A DNA stretch of 64,000 nucleotides from Martelella sp. NC20. GTDB taxonomy: Bacteria > Pseudomonadota > Alphaproteobacteria > Rhizobiales > Rhizobiaceae. Shown in pieces: positions 25,785 through 36,485 of this stretch. The notes beneath the pieces are model-generated. The model had not been told where the DNA came from. It worked only from the letters and a program-made list of their open reading frames with translations, and did no database searches. The DNA lies in assembly GCF_013459645.1 (NCBI RefSeq), contig NZ_CP054861.1, positions 2,530,001 to 2,594,000 on the forward strand. Direction: 5' to 3'. Position 1 is the stretch's first letter. The number at the start of each line of letters is the position of its first letter. Made by a program: the position numbers and the translations under genes.

Positions 25785-25930
25785 CAGCCATCAATCTCCC
25801 CCCGTGAGGGGGAGATGTCGCGAACGCGACAGAGAGGGGTGAACCCTCTCAATGTACTCAGAATTTGCGGTTGTCGCTGCACCCCTCTCTACCCCTGTCG
25901 GGGCATCTCCCCCTCAAAGGGGGGAGATTG
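25785..25930. repeat. RIME-like intergenic element, copy 2
   Basis: Same bipartite structure as the element at 10294-10440 but in the opposite orientation: GTCGCGAACGCGAC arm on the left, CCTGTCGGGGC arm on the right. It lies between copZ and copA and reaches within 45 bp of the copA start. Confidence 0.85.
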
Positions 25931-25972
25931 TTTGGAGCGAGTGGCCACCGTCCGCCAGGAAGAAAACCGACC

Positions 25973-28444
25973 ATGGAACAGACCATCTCGACGGCAAAGA
26001 AGCCGACCCACATCACCCTCCCGGTGACGGGCATGACGTGTGCCTCCTGTGTGGGCAGCGTCGAGCGGATCGTGGGCCGGGTGGAGGGCGTCTCTGGGGT
26101 TTCCGTCAATCTCGCCACCGAGACGGCCGATGTCACGCTCGCCGATCCGAAGATCGCTGGCGACGTCGTCGCGGCGATCGGGAAGGCCGGCTATGGCGTG
26201 GCGCTCGAAACCGTCGAGTTCGGCATCGAGGGCATGCACTGCGCCTCCTGCGTCGGCAATGTCGAACGCGCGCTGATGGCCGTGCCGGGCGTGGTTTCGG
26301 CGCATGTCAACCTTGCAAGCGAGCGGGCGACCGTGAAGGCCGCGGCGGATATCACAGCGCTTGCCGCCGCCATCGAGGTGGCGGGCTACACCCCGCGCCG
26401 CATCACCGACACCACCGCCGAGACCGAGACGCATGCGGATATAAGGGCGAAGGAACAGGCCGCGCTGAAGCGCGATTTTCTGGCGGCGTTCCTCTTCACC
26501 CTGCCGCTGTTCGTGCTGGAAATGGGGTCTCACCTGATCCCGCCGCTCGGCCACGCCCTGATGAACGCGGTCGGCATCTTCCCTCTGCATATCCTCTATT
26601 TCGCGCTGGCGACCATCGTCGTGTTCGGTCCCGGCCGCCGCTTCATCCGCCAGGGTGCTGCCTCGTTCAGAAGACTGTCGCCGGACATGAACGCGCTGGT
26701 GATGATCGGCTCGCTCGCGGCCTGGGGCTATTCCACGCTGGCGACCTTCATGCCGCAGCTTTTCCCGCAAGGGGCCGCGCAGGTCTATTTCGAAAGCGCC
26801 GCCGTCATCGTCACGCTGATCCTGCTCGGTCGCTATCTGGAGGCCAAGGCCAAGGGCCGCACTTCCGCCGCGATCACCCATCTGATGGGCCTGCAGCCGA
26901 AAACGGCGCGGGTGGAACGCGACGGCGCGACCCTCGATATCCCGATTGCCGATGTGAAGCATGGCGATATCGTCGTGGTCCGCCCGGGCGAGCGGATCGC
27001 GGTCGATGGCGAGGTCGTCTCGGGCGGCTCGCATGTCGATGAATCGATGATCTCCGGCGAGCCGGTTCCGGTGAAGAAGACCGAGGGTGACAGCGTCACC
27101 GGCGGCACCATCAACAAGACCGGCAGTTTCACCTTCCGCGCCACCGCCATCGGCGCCGATACCGTGCTGGCGCGCATCGTCAAAATGGTGGAAACCGCGC
27201 AGGGCGCGAAGCTGCCGGTGCAGGCGATGGTCGACAAGGTCACGGCCTGGTTCGTGCCGGCGGTGCTGGCGGCTGCCGCGCTGACATTTGTCATCTGGCT
27301 GATCTTCGGACCCGCGCCGGCGCTGTCCTTCGCGCTCGTCAATGCGGTGGCGGTGCTGATCATTGCCTGCCCCTGCGCCATGGGGCTCGCCACGCCCACT
27401 TCAATCATGGTCGGCACGGGCAGGGCGGCGGAAACCGGTGTGCTGTTCAGGAACGGCGAGGCATTGCAGACCCTGCGCGACACCAGGATCGTTGCCTTCG
27501 ACAAGACCGGAACGCTGACCGAAGGCCGGCCGCTGGTGACCGATATCTTCACCGTCGACGGCTTCGACGACGATGCGCTGCTGGCGCTCGTCGCCGCGGT
27601 CGAGGCGGGCTCGGAACATCCGCTCGCCGAAGCCGTCGCGGCCGGTGCGCGGGAGAAGAGCCTTACCGTGGAAAAGGCGCAGGATTTCGAAGCCGTGCCG
27701 GGTTATGGCGTGACGGCATCGGTTGGCGGCAGGTCCGTCACCGTTGGCGCGCGTCGGTTCATGGAAAAGCTTGGCGTCGAAACAGCAGGCCTTGACGACG
27801 AGGCGGAACGACTGGCGGCGAAGGCGCGTTCGCTGCTGTTCGTCGCGGTCGACGGTGGTCCCGCCGGCGTCATCGGCGTCGCCGATCCGGTCAAGCCCTC
27901 GGCAAAGGCCGCGATCACGGCGCTGCATGCGGCGGGCGTGAAGACCGCGATGATCACCGGCGACAACGAGAACACCGGCCGCGCGATTGCCGCCGAGGTC
28001 GGGATCGACACCGTGGTTGCCGACGTCCTGCCGGATGGCAAGGTCGCAGCCCTTGAGGAATTGCGCGCGGCCCACGGCGTGATCGCCTTTGCCGGCGACG
28101 GCATCAACGACGCCCCGGCGCTTGCCGCCGCCGATACCGGCATCGCCATCGGCACGGGCACCGATATCGCCATCGAAACCGCCGATGTCGTGCTGATGTC
28201 GGGCGATCTGTCCGGCGTGGTCAACGCCATCGCGCTGTCGCGGGCGGTGATGCGCAATATCGCCCAGAACCTGTTCTGGGCCTTCGCCTACAATGTGGTG
28301 CTGATTCCGGTCGCCGCCGGCGCTCTCTATCCCGCAACCGGCATCCTGCTGTCGCCGATGCTGGCCGCGGCGGCGATGGGGCTATCGAGTGTGTTCGTGC
28401 TGAGCAACGCGCTGCGGCTGAAGCGGTTCCGGAAGGTGGCGTAG
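25973..28444 (+). CDS. copA: Cu(I)-exporting P1B-1 ATPase CopA
   Basis: 823 aa. Two N-terminal HMA domains have CxxC pairs C23/C26 and C90/C93, followed by eight membrane segments, the actuator TGE-type loop (SGEPVPV), the copper-site CPC in [15 protein letters not shown], phosphorylation site [17 protein letters not shown] and [11 protein letters not shown]. It pumps Cu(I) to the periplasm. I chose ATG at 25973 (AGGAAG upstream); the frame stays open back through the RIME-like repeat, which should not be coding. Confidence 0.95.
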   Translation: MEQTISTAKKPTHITLPVTGMTCASCVGSVERIVGRVEGVSGVSVNLATETADVTLADPKIAGDVVAAIGKAGYGVALETVEFGIEGMHCASCVGNVERALMAVPGVVSAHVNLASERATVKAAADITALAAAIEVAGYTPRRITDTTAETETHADIRAKEQAALKRDFLAAFLFTLPLFVLEMGSHLIPPLGHALMNAVGIFPLHILYFALATIVVFGPGRRFIRQGAASFRRLSPDMNALVMIGSLAAWGYSTLATFMPQLFPQGAAQVYFESAAVIVTLILLGRYLEAKAKGRTSAAITHLMGLQPKTARVERDGATLDIPIADVKHGDIVVVRPGERIAVDGEVVSGGSHVDESMISGEPVPVKKTEGDSVTGGTINKTGSFTFRATAIGADTVLARIVKMVETAQGAKLPVQAMVDKVTAWFVPAVLAAAALTFVIWLIFGPAPALSFALVNAVAVLIIACPCAMGLATPTSIMVGTGRAAETGVLFRNGEALQTLRDTRIVAFDKTGTLTEGRPLVTDIFTVDGFDDDALLALVAAVEAGSEHPLAEAVAAGAREKSLTVEKAQDFEAVPGYGVTASVGGRSVTVGARRFMEKLGVETAGLDDEAERLAAKARSLLFVAVDGGPAGVIGVADPVKPSAKAAITALHAAGVKTAMITGDNENTGRAIAAEVGIDTVVADVLPDGKVAALEELRAAHGVIAFAGDGINDAPALAAADTGIAIGTGTDIAIETADVVLMSGDLSGVVNAIALSRAVMRNIAQNLFWAFAYNVVLIPVAAGALYPATGILLSPMLAAAAMGLSSVFVLSNALRLKRFRKVA

Positions 28445-28657
28445 TCGGGTGGGGCTTCAGCCGATTTCCTTCTCCGAGGATTGAGATCAAGGCAAAAGCC
28501 TGTCTCCCATCGTCCGTCATGCCGGCCTTGAGCCGGCATCCAGGGCCGTATGGCAATGTCTTTGCGATCTATTCTTATTGATGCGCCCGTCGTGTCGCCC
28601 TGGACCCCGGATCAAGTCCGGGGCGACGGCAGAGAAGGAGGAAACCGAACAGTGGCC
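28445..28657. repeat. Paired REP-like palindromes between convergent genes
   Basis: Units at 28515-28543 (GTCATGCCGGCCTTGAGCC...GGCATCCAG) and 28597-28628 (CCTGGACCCCGGATCAAGTC...GGGGCGAC) face each other between copA and the converging NlpC gene. Same family as loci 4836-4980, 5115-5220 and 31881-31963. Confidence 0.75.
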
Positions 28658-29515
28658 CTACTTAACCGGCCTCAGATACGAGGTCGGGTTGCCGTAATGC
28701 GGCGCGATGCGGGTGATGGCGTGATCGAGGTTTTCACGGGTGACGCGCATGGTCGCGCCATTGGCGTGGATCAGCGTCCTGGCATCCTCCATCAGCCCGA
28801 CATGACCTTTCCAGAATACCAGATCGCCGCGTTTCAGGCCGCGCCGGGTCACCGGGTCGCCGTCCATCAGTTCCTGCATGTCGGAATCGCGCGGCACGGT
28901 GCGCCCGGCCATCATCATCGCAAGCTGCACCAGGCCCGAGCAATCGAGCCCGAAGCCGGATCGCCCGCCCCACAGATAGGGCGTCTCGAGAAAGCGCAGC
29001 GCCGTCTTCACGGGGTCGCGCTCGAACGGACGGCCGAGCGGAAAGCAATGGTCGGCGAAGACGGCGGTTCCGTCCGCCGACAGGAGATAGCGGTTGCCGC
29101 CGGCCTCGGCCTCGTCCACGAACGTCATCCGGCTGCCCATGGAAAGCGCGGATACCGGGCCCGTCTTGAGGTCGGGCTCGGGGTAGAGGAAGGTCCGGGG
29201 GACGGAGATCACATGGGTCGCCGCCTGCTGGGCGCCCTCGGCAACGCTATCCTCCGGCAGGTAGCCGACATAGCAGTCGAAACGGGACTGCACCCACAGC
29301 CACCCGTTGGCGCGCTCGAAGATATCGACCGTCTCGCCGAAAAGAAGCTGGGTATCGACCCTTGCCGAATGCGCCGGCTTGCGCCGCACCGCGGCGACCG
29401 GAACGATCACCTGGGCCGGGAGCGGATCCGCGAACCGGGCCGCGCGGACGATGCCGGACAGCCGGGCGTCGGCGAGATCATCCCTGAAGGCGTGAAGCCG
29501 GCGGTCGAGTTCCAT
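28658..29515 (-). CDS. NlpC/P60 family peptidoglycan hydrolase with SH3 domains
   Basis: 285 aa. Bacterial SH3-like domains occupy about residues 35-155, followed by a C40 peptidase domain with Cys192 in GLDCSGLVQ, His238 in GHVGLM and His250 in LIHANG. No signal peptide is seen. It probably cleaves gamma-D-Glu-diamino acid bonds in peptidoglycan or muropeptides. It follows the M17 peptidase with a 3-bp gap, suggesting joint peptide recycling. Confidence 0.9.
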   Translation of the reverse strand: MELDRRLHAFRDDLADARLSGIVRAARFADPLPAQVIVPVAAVRRKPAHSARVDTQLLFGETVDIFERANGWLWVQSRFDCYVGYLPEDSVAEGAQQAATHVISVPRTFLYPEPDLKTGPVSALSMGSRMTFVDEAEAGGNRYLLSADGTAVFADHCFPLGRPFERDPVKTALRFLETPYLWGGRSGFGLDCSGLVQLAMMMAGRTVPRDSDMQELMDGDPVTRRGLKRGDLVFWKGHVGLMEDARTLIHANGATMRVTRENLDHAITRIAPHYGNPTSYLRPVK

Positions 29516-29518
29516 GCA

Positions 29519-30892
29519 TCAGCCTTTGCGGATGGTTTCGAAAATGGCCCGGATCGCCTGCGCCTCGCCGCCGGCGGGGCCGAAATCGCGATCGGCCTGG
29601 GCATAGGCGTAGATGTCGAAATGCGCCCATTCCCTGGCGCGGCCGACGAATTGTTTGAGAAACAGCGCGGCGGTGATCGCGCCCGCCAATCCGCCCGAAG
29701 GCGCATTGGTAAGGTCGGCGATGCCGGTCTTCAGCTTGGCCTCGTAGCCGTTGAAAAGCGGCATCCGCCACACCGGATCGCACAGCCGCTCGCCTTCTGC
29801 CGAAAGCGTTTCGGCAAAGGCGTCGGAGGTGGTGAAAAACGGCGCGATATCCGGGCCGAGCGCCACGCGCGCGGCCCCCGTCAGCGTCGCCATGTCGATC
29901 AGAAGGTCGGGCAGTTCCTCATCCGCATAGGCCAGCGCGTCGGCCAGAATCAGGCGGCCCTCGGCGTCGGTATTGTCGATCTGCACCGTCAGGCCCTTGC
30001 GCGAGCGGTAGATGTCGCCCGGGCGGAAAGCGTTGCCCGCGACGGAATTTTCGACGCTCGGGATGATGACGCGCAGATCGATATCGAGACCGGCATCCAT
30101 GATCATCAGCGCCAGCGCCATCACATTGGCCGCCCCGCCCATGTCCTTCTTCATCACCGCCATGCCGCTCGCGGTCTTCAGGTCGAGGCCGCCGGTGTCG
30201 AAGCACACGCCCTTGCCGACAAGGGTGATCGCGCGGGCGCCCCTGCGGCCCCAGCGCATCTCCATCAGCCGCGGCGCCTTCTCGCCGGCGCGGCCGACGG
30301 CGTGGACCAGCGGAAAGCCCGCCGACAGCAGGTCGTCGCCGCGGATCGCCTTGAAGCTGGCGTCATGGTGGCGGGCGAGGCCTGCAAACACCTCTTCCAG
30401 ATGGTCGGGCTGCATGTCGTTGGCGGGCGTATTGACGAGATCGCGGGCAAGGCAGATCGCGGCCCAGTTGCGTTCGATCGCCGCAGCATCGACGCCGTCG
30501 GGCATCGCGAGCCGCACGGCTTTCGCGGCCGGCTTGATGTAGCGCTCGTAGCGGTAGGAACCGGCTGCAAAGCCGGTCAGCGCGAGCGTCGCATCGCCGG
30601 CATACTGCGCCAGCCGCCAGTCGCCCGCCGGCAGCAGTTTCGTCAGCCGGCCGAAGGCGAAGGGATTTGCGCCGTTGCCGAGGCCGAAAAGCGCGCCGCC
30701 GAGGCCACCGTCATCGCCGGGAACAAGCAGGAACTCGCCTTCGCTGCCTGAGTAACCGGCGGCGGCGGCGAAGGCGCGGATGCTGTCCGGCAGCTTGTCC
30801 GTCTCGCCCTGGGCGAGCGCGTAGAGCGGCCGGGTCGCCGCGTCGGCGGGACAGAAAGGGAGTGGTCGGGTGATATACTGGAAGTGCGGCAT
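29519..30892 (-). CDS. M17 leucyl aminopeptidase family protein
   Basis: 457 aa. M17 signature NTDAEGRL (307-314) with catalytic Arg313, and the metal/catalytic segment GKGVCFDTGGLDLK (Lys227, Asp232, Lys239). A dinuclear metal cytosolic aminopeptidase. ATG at 30892 starts MPHFQYITRP; the frame is open far upstream but out of context. It forms an operon with the NlpC/P60 gene. Confidence 0.93.
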   Translation of the reverse strand: MPHFQYITRPLPFCPADAATRPLYALAQGETDKLPDSIRAFAAAAGYSGSEGEFLLVPGDDGGLGGALFGLGNGANPFAFGRLTKLLPAGDWRLAQYAGDATLALTGFAAGSYRYERYIKPAAKAVRLAMPDGVDAAAIERNWAAICLARDLVNTPANDMQPDHLEEVFAGLARHHDASFKAIRGDDLLSAGFPLVHAVGRAGEKAPRLMEMRWGRRGARAITLVGKGVCFDTGGLDLKTASGMAVMKKDMGGAANVMALALMIMDAGLDIDLRVIIPSVENSVAGNAFRPGDIYRSRKGLTVQIDNTDAEGRLILADALAYADEELPDLLIDMATLTGAARVALGPDIAPFFTTSDAFAETLSAEGERLCDPVWRMPLFNGYEAKLKTGIADLTNAPSGGLAGAITAALFLKQFVGRAREWAHFDIYAYAQADRDFGPAGGEAQAIRAIFETIRKG

Positions 30893-31009
30893 GTTGCTTT
30901 GCTCGGGTTCCCGCGTACTTTCGCGCGAAAAAACTTTCTGTAAACTAACCAAAGGCGGTGGAGGTGATTCCATACGCCCATCGGGGCGCTGAGAACAGAC
31001 GGAGATTGA

Positions 31010-31804
31010 ATGAAAATGAACAATCCCACCGGTCAGGCATCGCGCGCGGCGATCCTGCTCGCCGCAGGCCTTGTTGCCTTGTCGGGGTGCGCCAGCGTAC
31101 GCGGCGGCGGCACGAACAGTTCCGGATACCGCATGGCCGAGGACTTCGCGGGGCTTTCGGTTTCCCAGCAGGCGCAGGTCAGTTATCGGCTGGAAGGCGC
31201 CTATCTTTCCCGCCCCGGCCGGCTGAACACCGGTATTGAGTATTCGGAGTATCTCAAGGCGACCGGCGATTACAAAAAGGCCAATGAGGTGATGCGGCAG
31301 GTGGCCGCACTCAATCCCGGTTCGGGCGAGGCGCAACTGTTCTACGCCAGGTCGCAGGCAGCGCTCGGCTATTATCCGGATGCGCTCAGAACCGTGCGCC
31401 AGGCCGGCCAGCTCAGCCCCGACGACTGGCGCGTCTATATGGAAGAAGGCGCGATCCTCGACCAGATGGGCCAGCCGATGGAAGCGCGGATGCGCTATCG
31501 CAAGGCGCTCAGCCTGTCGCCGAACAATCCCGACGTGTTGTCGGCGATGGCGACCTCCTATGTGCTGACGCATAATCTCCAGAACGCTGAAGATTTTCTG
31601 CGTCAGGCGGCGGAACAGCGCGATGCCGGCTCCGACGTCCGGCTCAATCTCGGCCTCGTTCTGGCGCTTCAGGGCAAGCAGGAAGAAGCCCGGCGCGTGG
31701 TCACCGCCGGCGTCTCGGCCGACGAGGCGCAGCAGAACCTCGCGGCGCTGGCAGCGGCAACGGCGCCCGGCGGGGCGTGGGAGCAGTATGCGGTCGGGAT
31801 GTAG
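31010..31804 (+). CDS. TPR lipoprotein, TadD-like
   Basis: 264 aa. Signal peptide with lipobox LSGC (Cys near residue 27), then at least three tetratricopeptide repeats (YKKANEVMRQVAALNPGSGE, YYPDALRTVRQAGQLSPDDW and GQPMEARMRYRKALSLSPNN). It resembles TadD-type pilus assembly lipoproteins, but no tad genes are nearby, so the role is open. It is divergent from the M17 gene. Confidence 0.85.
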   Translation: MKMNNPTGQASRAAILLAAGLVALSGCASVRGGGTNSSGYRMAEDFAGLSVSQQAQVSYRLEGAYLSRPGRLNTGIEYSEYLKATGDYKKANEVMRQVAALNPGSGEAQLFYARSQAALGYYPDALRTVRQAGQLSPDDWRVYMEEGAILDQMGQPMEARMRYRKALSLSPNNPDVLSAMATSYVLTHNLQNAEDFLRQAAEQRDAGSDVRLNLGLVLALQGKQEEARRVVTAGVSADEAQQNLAALAAATAPGGAWEQYAVGM

Positions 31805-31880
31805 GGATAAGCGTCGTCACTTTTGCACGAGGCTATTGTGGTCCGGTTTGGCGACGTTCCGCCGCACTCTCCCGTCCACC

Positions 31881-31963
31881 TGTGTCATGCTCGTGCTTGA
31901 CACGAGCATCCAGGCGACACGGAGAACGCCGCCTGGACCCTCGGGTCAAGCCCGAGGGTGACC
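31881..31963. repeat. Paired REP-like palindromes, locus 4
   Basis: GTCATGCTCGTGCTTGACAC...GCATCCAGG (31883-31912) faces CCTGGACCCTCGGGTCAAGC...GAGGGTGAC (31931-31963), in the gap between the TPR gene and the converging SDR gene. Confidence 0.75.
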
Positions 31964-32055
31964 CTGAATAGGGGGAGAGGGCGTTCGTCAAACTGAGTCG
32001 CGGAAGAGAAAAGCTATGTTCAGGATCTGCGGAAAGACATATGAGCCAGCCATCC

Positions 32056-32922
32056 TCAATACGCCCGCATATCCCACAACTGCTTCAGCGACTGGCGGTA
32101 GTTCGGGAATTCGAATTCATAGCCGAGCTTGCGCAGCTTGGCGTTGCTGACCCGCTTGTTCTCGCCCCAGAACGATTTCGCCATGGGCGACATGTCGGCC
32201 TTCTCGAACGGGATTTCCGGCGGCGGCTCGATGCCCATCAGCCGCGCCGCCTCGGTGATCACATCCTGTGGCGGCGCCGGTTCATCGTCGGTGACGTTGA
32301 AAATTCCGCCGATCTCGCGCTCGGCAAGAAACGCCGCGGCATAGCCGATATCTTCCACCCGGATGCGGTTGAAGACCTGGTTCTTCTTGATGACGCGCTG
32401 GGCCGAGCCGTCCATCAGCTTGCGGAACGGGTTGCGGCCGGGCCCATAAATGCCTGAAAGCCTGAGAATGGCCACCGGAAGACCGTGTTTCTCGCCGGTC
32501 TCCAGCCATTGTTCCTCGGCAGCCAGACGCTGTATTGAGCGCTCCGAGGTGGGTCGGCATTCGGAGGTCTCGTCCACCCATGCGCCGTCATGATCGCCGT
32601 AGACGCCGACGGTCGAGAGATAGCAGAGCCATTGCAGGTCCGGCAGTTCGTTATGAGCGGTGCGGCTTGCGATATTGAGCACGCAATCGCCATCGGGACC
32701 GGGCGGGATCGACTGCACCAGATGGGTGACGCAGGAAAGCTTGTGGCCAAGTGCGGGGTCGACGGCGTTGCCGTCGAAGACGAAGGCCTCAATGCCGACA
32801 TCGCCGAGACTGGCGGCCTTCTCGGCGGTGCGCGTTGTGCCGGCGACATGGCGTGCGGAGGGGGCTAGTGCGGCGGCGATCGCCTTTCCGGAATATCCGG
32901 CGCCGAAAATCATCAGATGCAT
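32056..32922 (-). CDS. SDR-type NAD(P)-binding epimerase/dehydratase (YeeZ-like)
   Basis: 288 aa from ATG at 32922 (GAGGAAGAGACGCT upstream). N-terminal dinucleotide site [24 protein letters not shown] and a ConDeHydr-like IYGPGRNPF. Members of this atypical extended-SDR group have no established reaction. The start overlaps the queG stop by 10 bp, so the gene is coupled to queG. Confidence 0.85.
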   Translation of the reverse strand: MHLMIFGAGYSGKAIAAALAPSARHVAGTTRTAEKAASLGDVGIEAFVFDGNAVDPALGHKLSCVTHLVQSIPPGPDGDCVLNIASRTAHNELPDLQWLCYLSTVGVYGDHDGAWVDETSECRPTSERSIQRLAAEEQWLETGEKHGLPVAILRLSGIYGPGRNPFRKLMDGSAQRVIKKNQVFNRIRVEDIGYAAAFLAEREIGGIFNVTDDEPAPPQDVITEAARLMGIEPPPEIPFEKADMSPMAKSFWGENKRVSNAKLRKLGYEFEFPNYRQSLKQLWDMRAY

Positions 32923-34052
32923 AGCGTCTCTTCCTCGCGTTGCCATTCGTGACGGACGGTTTCATCAGTCTCATGTAAGCGCGTTCTTGCCAATGCCGCA
33001 AATTCATCTCGGGGCAGAAGCCGCGCCAGCGCCCAGACCGCCATCGCCCGGACAGCTGCGCTGTCATCATCGATCAGGCGCTCGCAAAAGGGGGCAAGCG
33101 AAGGTTCGCCGCTGTTGCCGGAAGCGATCAGGCAATTGCGGACGAACCGGTCGCGGCCGATCCGCTTGATCGGCGAGCCGGCGAAGCAGGCGCGAAAGGC
33201 GGCATCGTCGAAGCCGAGAAATTCGGACAGGCGCGGGGCTTTCAGATCGTCGCGCGCGACCAGTTTCATCTCCGAGGACTGTTCCGCGAACTTGTTCCAC
33301 GGACAGGCCGCAAGACAGTCGTCGCAGCCATAGATCCGGTTTCCCATGGGCGCGCGGAATTCGAGCGGGATGACGCCGTGATGCTCGATGGTGAGGTAGG
33401 AAATGCACCGCCGCGCATCGAGCCGGTAGGGCGCCGGAAAGGCATTTGTCGGACAGACATCGAGACAGGCGCGGCATGAGCCGCAATGGTCACGCTCGCC
33501 GGCATCGGGAGCAAGGTCAGCGGTGGTGAAGATCGAGCCCAGGAACAGCCATGAGCCGAACTCCCGGCTCACCAGATTGGTGTGCTTGCCCTGCCAGCCG
33601 ATGCCCGCCTTTTCGGCAAGCGGCTTTTCCATGACGGGCGCGGTATCGACGAAAACCTTGACCTCGGCGCCGGTGCGGGCGGCGAACCGGCCGGCGATCT
33701 GCTTCAGCCGGCCCTTGATGACATCGTGGTAATCGCGGTTTCTGGCATAGACCGAAATATTGGCCCGCTCCTTCCGTTTCAGAAGCGGTCGCGGGTCCTC
33801 CTCCGGCCCGTAATTCATCGCCAGCATGATGACGGAGCGCGCCTCGGGCCAGAGCTTCAGCGGCGAGGACCGGCGCTCGAACGTGTCCGCCATCCACGCC
33901 ATCTCGCCATAATGGCCCTTTGCGATCCCCTCGGCGAGCGCCTTTGCCGCTTCCGGCATATCTTCGGCGCGCGCGATCCGGCAGGCAGAGAAGCCTTGCA
34001 AGAGGGCTTCCTCGCGCAGGAAATGTTTCAGCTTGTCGGAACGCTCGTCCAT
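32913..34052 (-). CDS. queG: Epoxyqueuosine reductase QueG
   Basis: 379 aa. Catalytic Asp136 lies in VDTAPVMEK. Cluster ligands C190, C193, C196 and C200 ([12 protein letters not shown]) and C216, C243, C246 and C250 ([10 protein letters not shown]) build two 4Fe-4S clusters. A C-terminal HEAT-like part follows. With a cobalamin cofactor it reduces epoxyqueuosine to queuosine in tRNA. ATG at 34052 matches family N-termini; the open frame extends upstream. It sits in the uppP-gst-queG-SDR order common in Rhizobiales. Confidence 0.95.
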   Translation of the reverse strand: MDERSDKLKHFLREEALLQGFSACRIARAEDMPEAAKALAEGIAKGHYGEMAWMADTFERRSSPLKLWPEARSVIMLAMNYGPEEDPRPLLKRKERANISVYARNRDYHDVIKGRLKQIAGRFAARTGAEVKVFVDTAPVMEKPLAEKAGIGWQGKHTNLVSREFGSWLFLGSIFTTADLAPDAGERDHCGSCRACLDVCPTNAFPAPYRLDARRCISYLTIEHHGVIPLEFRAPMGNRIYGCDDCLAACPWNKFAEQSSEMKLVARDDLKAPRLSEFLGFDDAAFRACFAGSPIKRIGRDRFVRNCLIASGNSGEPSLAPFCERLIDDDSAAVRAMAVWALARLLPRDEFAALARTRLHETDETVRHEWQREEETLCI

Positions 34053-34120
34053 CTTGCCGCCGTTTCGTCGATCCGCATCGCCGCAAAGACGATGCTTTCT
34101 CCAAGGTGGCGTGTTGCGGC

Positions 34121-34813
34121 CTAAAAATCCAGATCGGCGTAGTGAGAAACCGGAACCACGCCGCGCACCCGGTCGGCGAGAAGCGCGCGGAAGGCGGGGC
34201 GCGATTTCAGCCGCTGGTACCATTCCTTGGCGGCGGGCGTCTCGTCCCACTTGATCTCGCCAAGATAATCAAGCGCGGAGATCGCGCCGCCGGCGGCAAG
34301 GTCGGCATAGCTCATCCGCTTGCCGGCCAGCCAGCCCCGGCTTCCGGCAAGCCAGGCGAGGTATTTCATGTGCTGGCGGATATTGGCGCGGGCAGCGCGC
34401 AGCACCCGCGAATCGGGCGCGCCGCCGCCATATTCGGTGCTCATCTGCAGCTTGTAGACCCGCTCGCGGCAGAGCGGATGGGTGACGTCCTGTTCGAGCT
34501 TCAGCAGGAACCATTCCGTGAGCCGGCGGATTTCGGCGCGCTGGAACGGCTCCTCGGCCAGAAGCCGGCGTTCGCGCTGGAGCACGCCATGGGTCTCGTC
34601 CATGAATTCGGCGATCACGAACGGCCCGCAAAGCGCGCGCATGTTGTCATCGACATAGACCGGCAGCGTGCCGGCCGGATTGGCCGTCAGGAAGGCCCTG
34701 CGTTTTTCCCAGGGCCGCTCCTCGATCAGGTCGACCTCGAAGGCATATTCGCCGATCACCAGGCGAATGAAGCGGGAGGCGGCGGACATGGGGTGGTGAT
34801 AGAGCGTAGACAT
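34121..34813 (-). CDS. Glutathione S-transferase family protein
   Basis: 230 aa. Thioredoxin-like N-domain with the cis-Pro segment [12 protein letters not shown] (about 45-56) and an alpha-helical C-domain with [20 protein letters not shown]. The substrate is unknown. It lies between queG and uppP on the same strand. Confidence 0.9.
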   Translation of the reverse strand: MSTLYHHPMSAASRFIRLVIGEYAFEVDLIEERPWEKRRAFLTANPAGTLPVYVDDNMRALCGPFVIAEFMDETHGVLQRERRLLAEEPFQRAEIRRLTEWFLLKLEQDVTHPLCRERVYKLQMSTEYGGGAPDSRVLRAARANIRQHMKYLAWLAGSRGWLAGKRMSYADLAAGGAISALDYLGEIKWDETPAAKEWYQRLKSRPAFRALLADRVRGVVPVSHYADLDF

Positions 34814-34929
34814 CTGGCTTCCGTCGCGGGAGGCTCGGATCGGAGCCCGGCCTGACGCCGCGGCAAGACCCGGTCTCGGGGTTGCGTTGTCGCCTATATA
34901 ACCACCGAAGGATTAATGATGGGTGACCG

Positions 34930-35769
34930 TCAGCCGTCGGGGCTGATCACGCCAAGCGCAAGCAGGACCAGAAGCCCGCCTCCGAGCGCCACCCGGTAAT
35001 AGACGAACGGCATGTAGCTGCGGGTCGAGACCAGCCGCAGGAAGAACACGATCACCGCATAGCCGACGAAAAAGGCGATCACGGTCGCAAGCGCCGTCGG
35101 CCCCCAGCCGACCGGATTGTCCTCGCCGATGCTTTTGAAAAGCTGGTAAAAGCCGGAGCCGAAGACGGCCGGAACGGCCAGCAGAAACGAATAGCGCGCC
35201 GCCGCCTCGCGCGTGTAGCCGAGCAGCAGTCCGGCGCTGATCGTGCCGCCTGAGCGCGAAACGCCCGGTATCAGCGCCATCGCCTGGGCCAAGCCGAAGA
35301 GAATGCCGTCGCGCCAGGTCAGTTGCTCCAGCCGGATGCGCTTGGCGCCGATCCTGTCGGCAATGCCCATGATGACGCCGAAGATGATCAGCATTGCGGC
35401 GGTGATGTAGAGGTTGCGCAGCGAGGTCTCGATTTCGTCCTTGAACAGCAGGCCGAGGATGACGATCGGCAGCGAACCGATGATGATCAGCCAGCCCATG
35501 CGGATGTCGGCCTTGTCGTAACCGCTGCCGAGCCTGAGATTGTGGCCGAGCCAGGCCTTCGCGATCCGCACGATATCCGACCGGAAATAGACCAGCACGG
35601 CGAGTTCGGTGCCGATCTGGGTAATGGCGGTAAACGCCGCCCCCGGATCGGCCCCGGAAGGCAGGAATTCGCCGGCGATGCGCAGATGCGCGCTGGAGGA
35701 GATCGGAAGAAATTCCGTCAGCCCCTGCAACAGGCCCAGAAAGGCGGCCTCGATCCAACCGATAATCAT
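34930..35769 (-). CDS. uppP: Undecaprenyl-diphosphatase UppP (BacA)
   Basis: 279 aa, about eight membrane helices. Signature motifs are [15 protein letters not shown] (14-28) and [14 protein letters not shown] with the active-site Ser/Arg. It dephosphorylates undecaprenyl diphosphate to recycle the cell-wall lipid carrier, and overexpression gives bacitracin resistance in other species. ATG at 35769 gives [12 protein letters not shown], the family start. Confidence 0.95.
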   Translation of the reverse strand: MIIGWIEAAFLGLLQGLTEFLPISSSAHLRIAGEFLPSGADPGAAFTAITQIGTELAVLVYFRSDIVRIAKAWLGHNLRLGSGYDKADIRMGWLIIIGSLPIVILGLLFKDEIETSLRNLYITAAMLIIFGVIMGIADRIGAKRIRLEQLTWRDGILFGLAQAMALIPGVSRSGGTISAGLLLGYTREAAARYSFLLAVPAVFGSGFYQLFKSIGEDNPVGWGPTALATVIAFFVGYAVIVFFLRLVSTRSYMPFVYYRVALGGGLLVLLALGVISPDG

Positions 35770-35972
35770 GAGTTTCAGCCGACCTCGAATTGATGAAAGA
35801 AACGGAGATGCACAGCAAAGGCGCGGAGGCAAAGCGCCCGGCCACGCGCAGACGTTTACTATCCGAAGAGGGCGGGCTTGGAAAGAACGGAGCGTGCCTG
35901 TGGCGAGCGCGCGGTTATTGCACTCATGGCGCACTGCGCGTAGGTTGAGACTGGGTCAACAGGGGAAAAATC

Positions 35973-36380
35973 ATGTCGGATTCATCGATCATCGGTCGCG
36001 ACCACCGCAATGTCGGCTTCGTGGAGGCCTTGCAGCTTGCCTTCAGGAATTATTTTCTGTTCAGCGGCCGCTCCTCGCGCGGGGCTTTCTGGTTCTGGGT
36101 GCTGTGGACGCTGATCATCAGTATCGTGCTGAGCGCGGTTGATTCGATATTGTTCGGCAGCGCCAGGGTCGGCTTTTTTGGCGGTATCTGGAACCTTGTG
36201 ACCTTTATTCCGGGCATTGCCATCGGCGCGCGCCGTCTTCATGACGTCAATCGCAGCGGCTGGTGGCAGCTTATCGGGATTACCGTGATCGGGCTGCTCG
36301 TTCTGCTCTACTGGTTCGTCAAGCCGGGCCAGGAACAGACCAATGATTTCGGACCGGACGCCGAGGCGGGGAGGGACTGA
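35973..36380 (+). CDS. DUF805 inner-membrane protein
   Basis: 135 aa. DUF805 marks include NYFLFSGRSSRGAFWFWVLW, GARRLHDVNRSGWW and a C-terminal FVKPGQEQTNDFGPD. Three to four membrane helices. Function unknown. It is divergent from uppP and precedes a lytic transglycosylase by about 105 bp. Confidence 0.9.
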   Translation: MSDSSIIGRDHRNVGFVEALQLAFRNYFLFSGRSSRGAFWFWVLWTLIISIVLSAVDSILFGSARVGFFGGIWNLVTFIPGIAIGARRLHDVNRSGWWQLIGITVIGLLVLLYWFVKPGQEQTNDFGPDAEAGRD

Positions 36381-36485
36381 CGGGCTCTTTACGCGGCGCC
36401 ATCGTAATGCCTTGTAGTCGCCATAATTGATTTATCATTCGGTAACCCTGATGCCCGAGAATCCGCGCGAAAAGGAGAAGCCGGA

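Noticed and set aside
28550..30751. 733-aa plus-strand open frame
   Set aside because: It lies opposite the NlpC/P60 and M17 genes, both of which have intact catalytic motifs.
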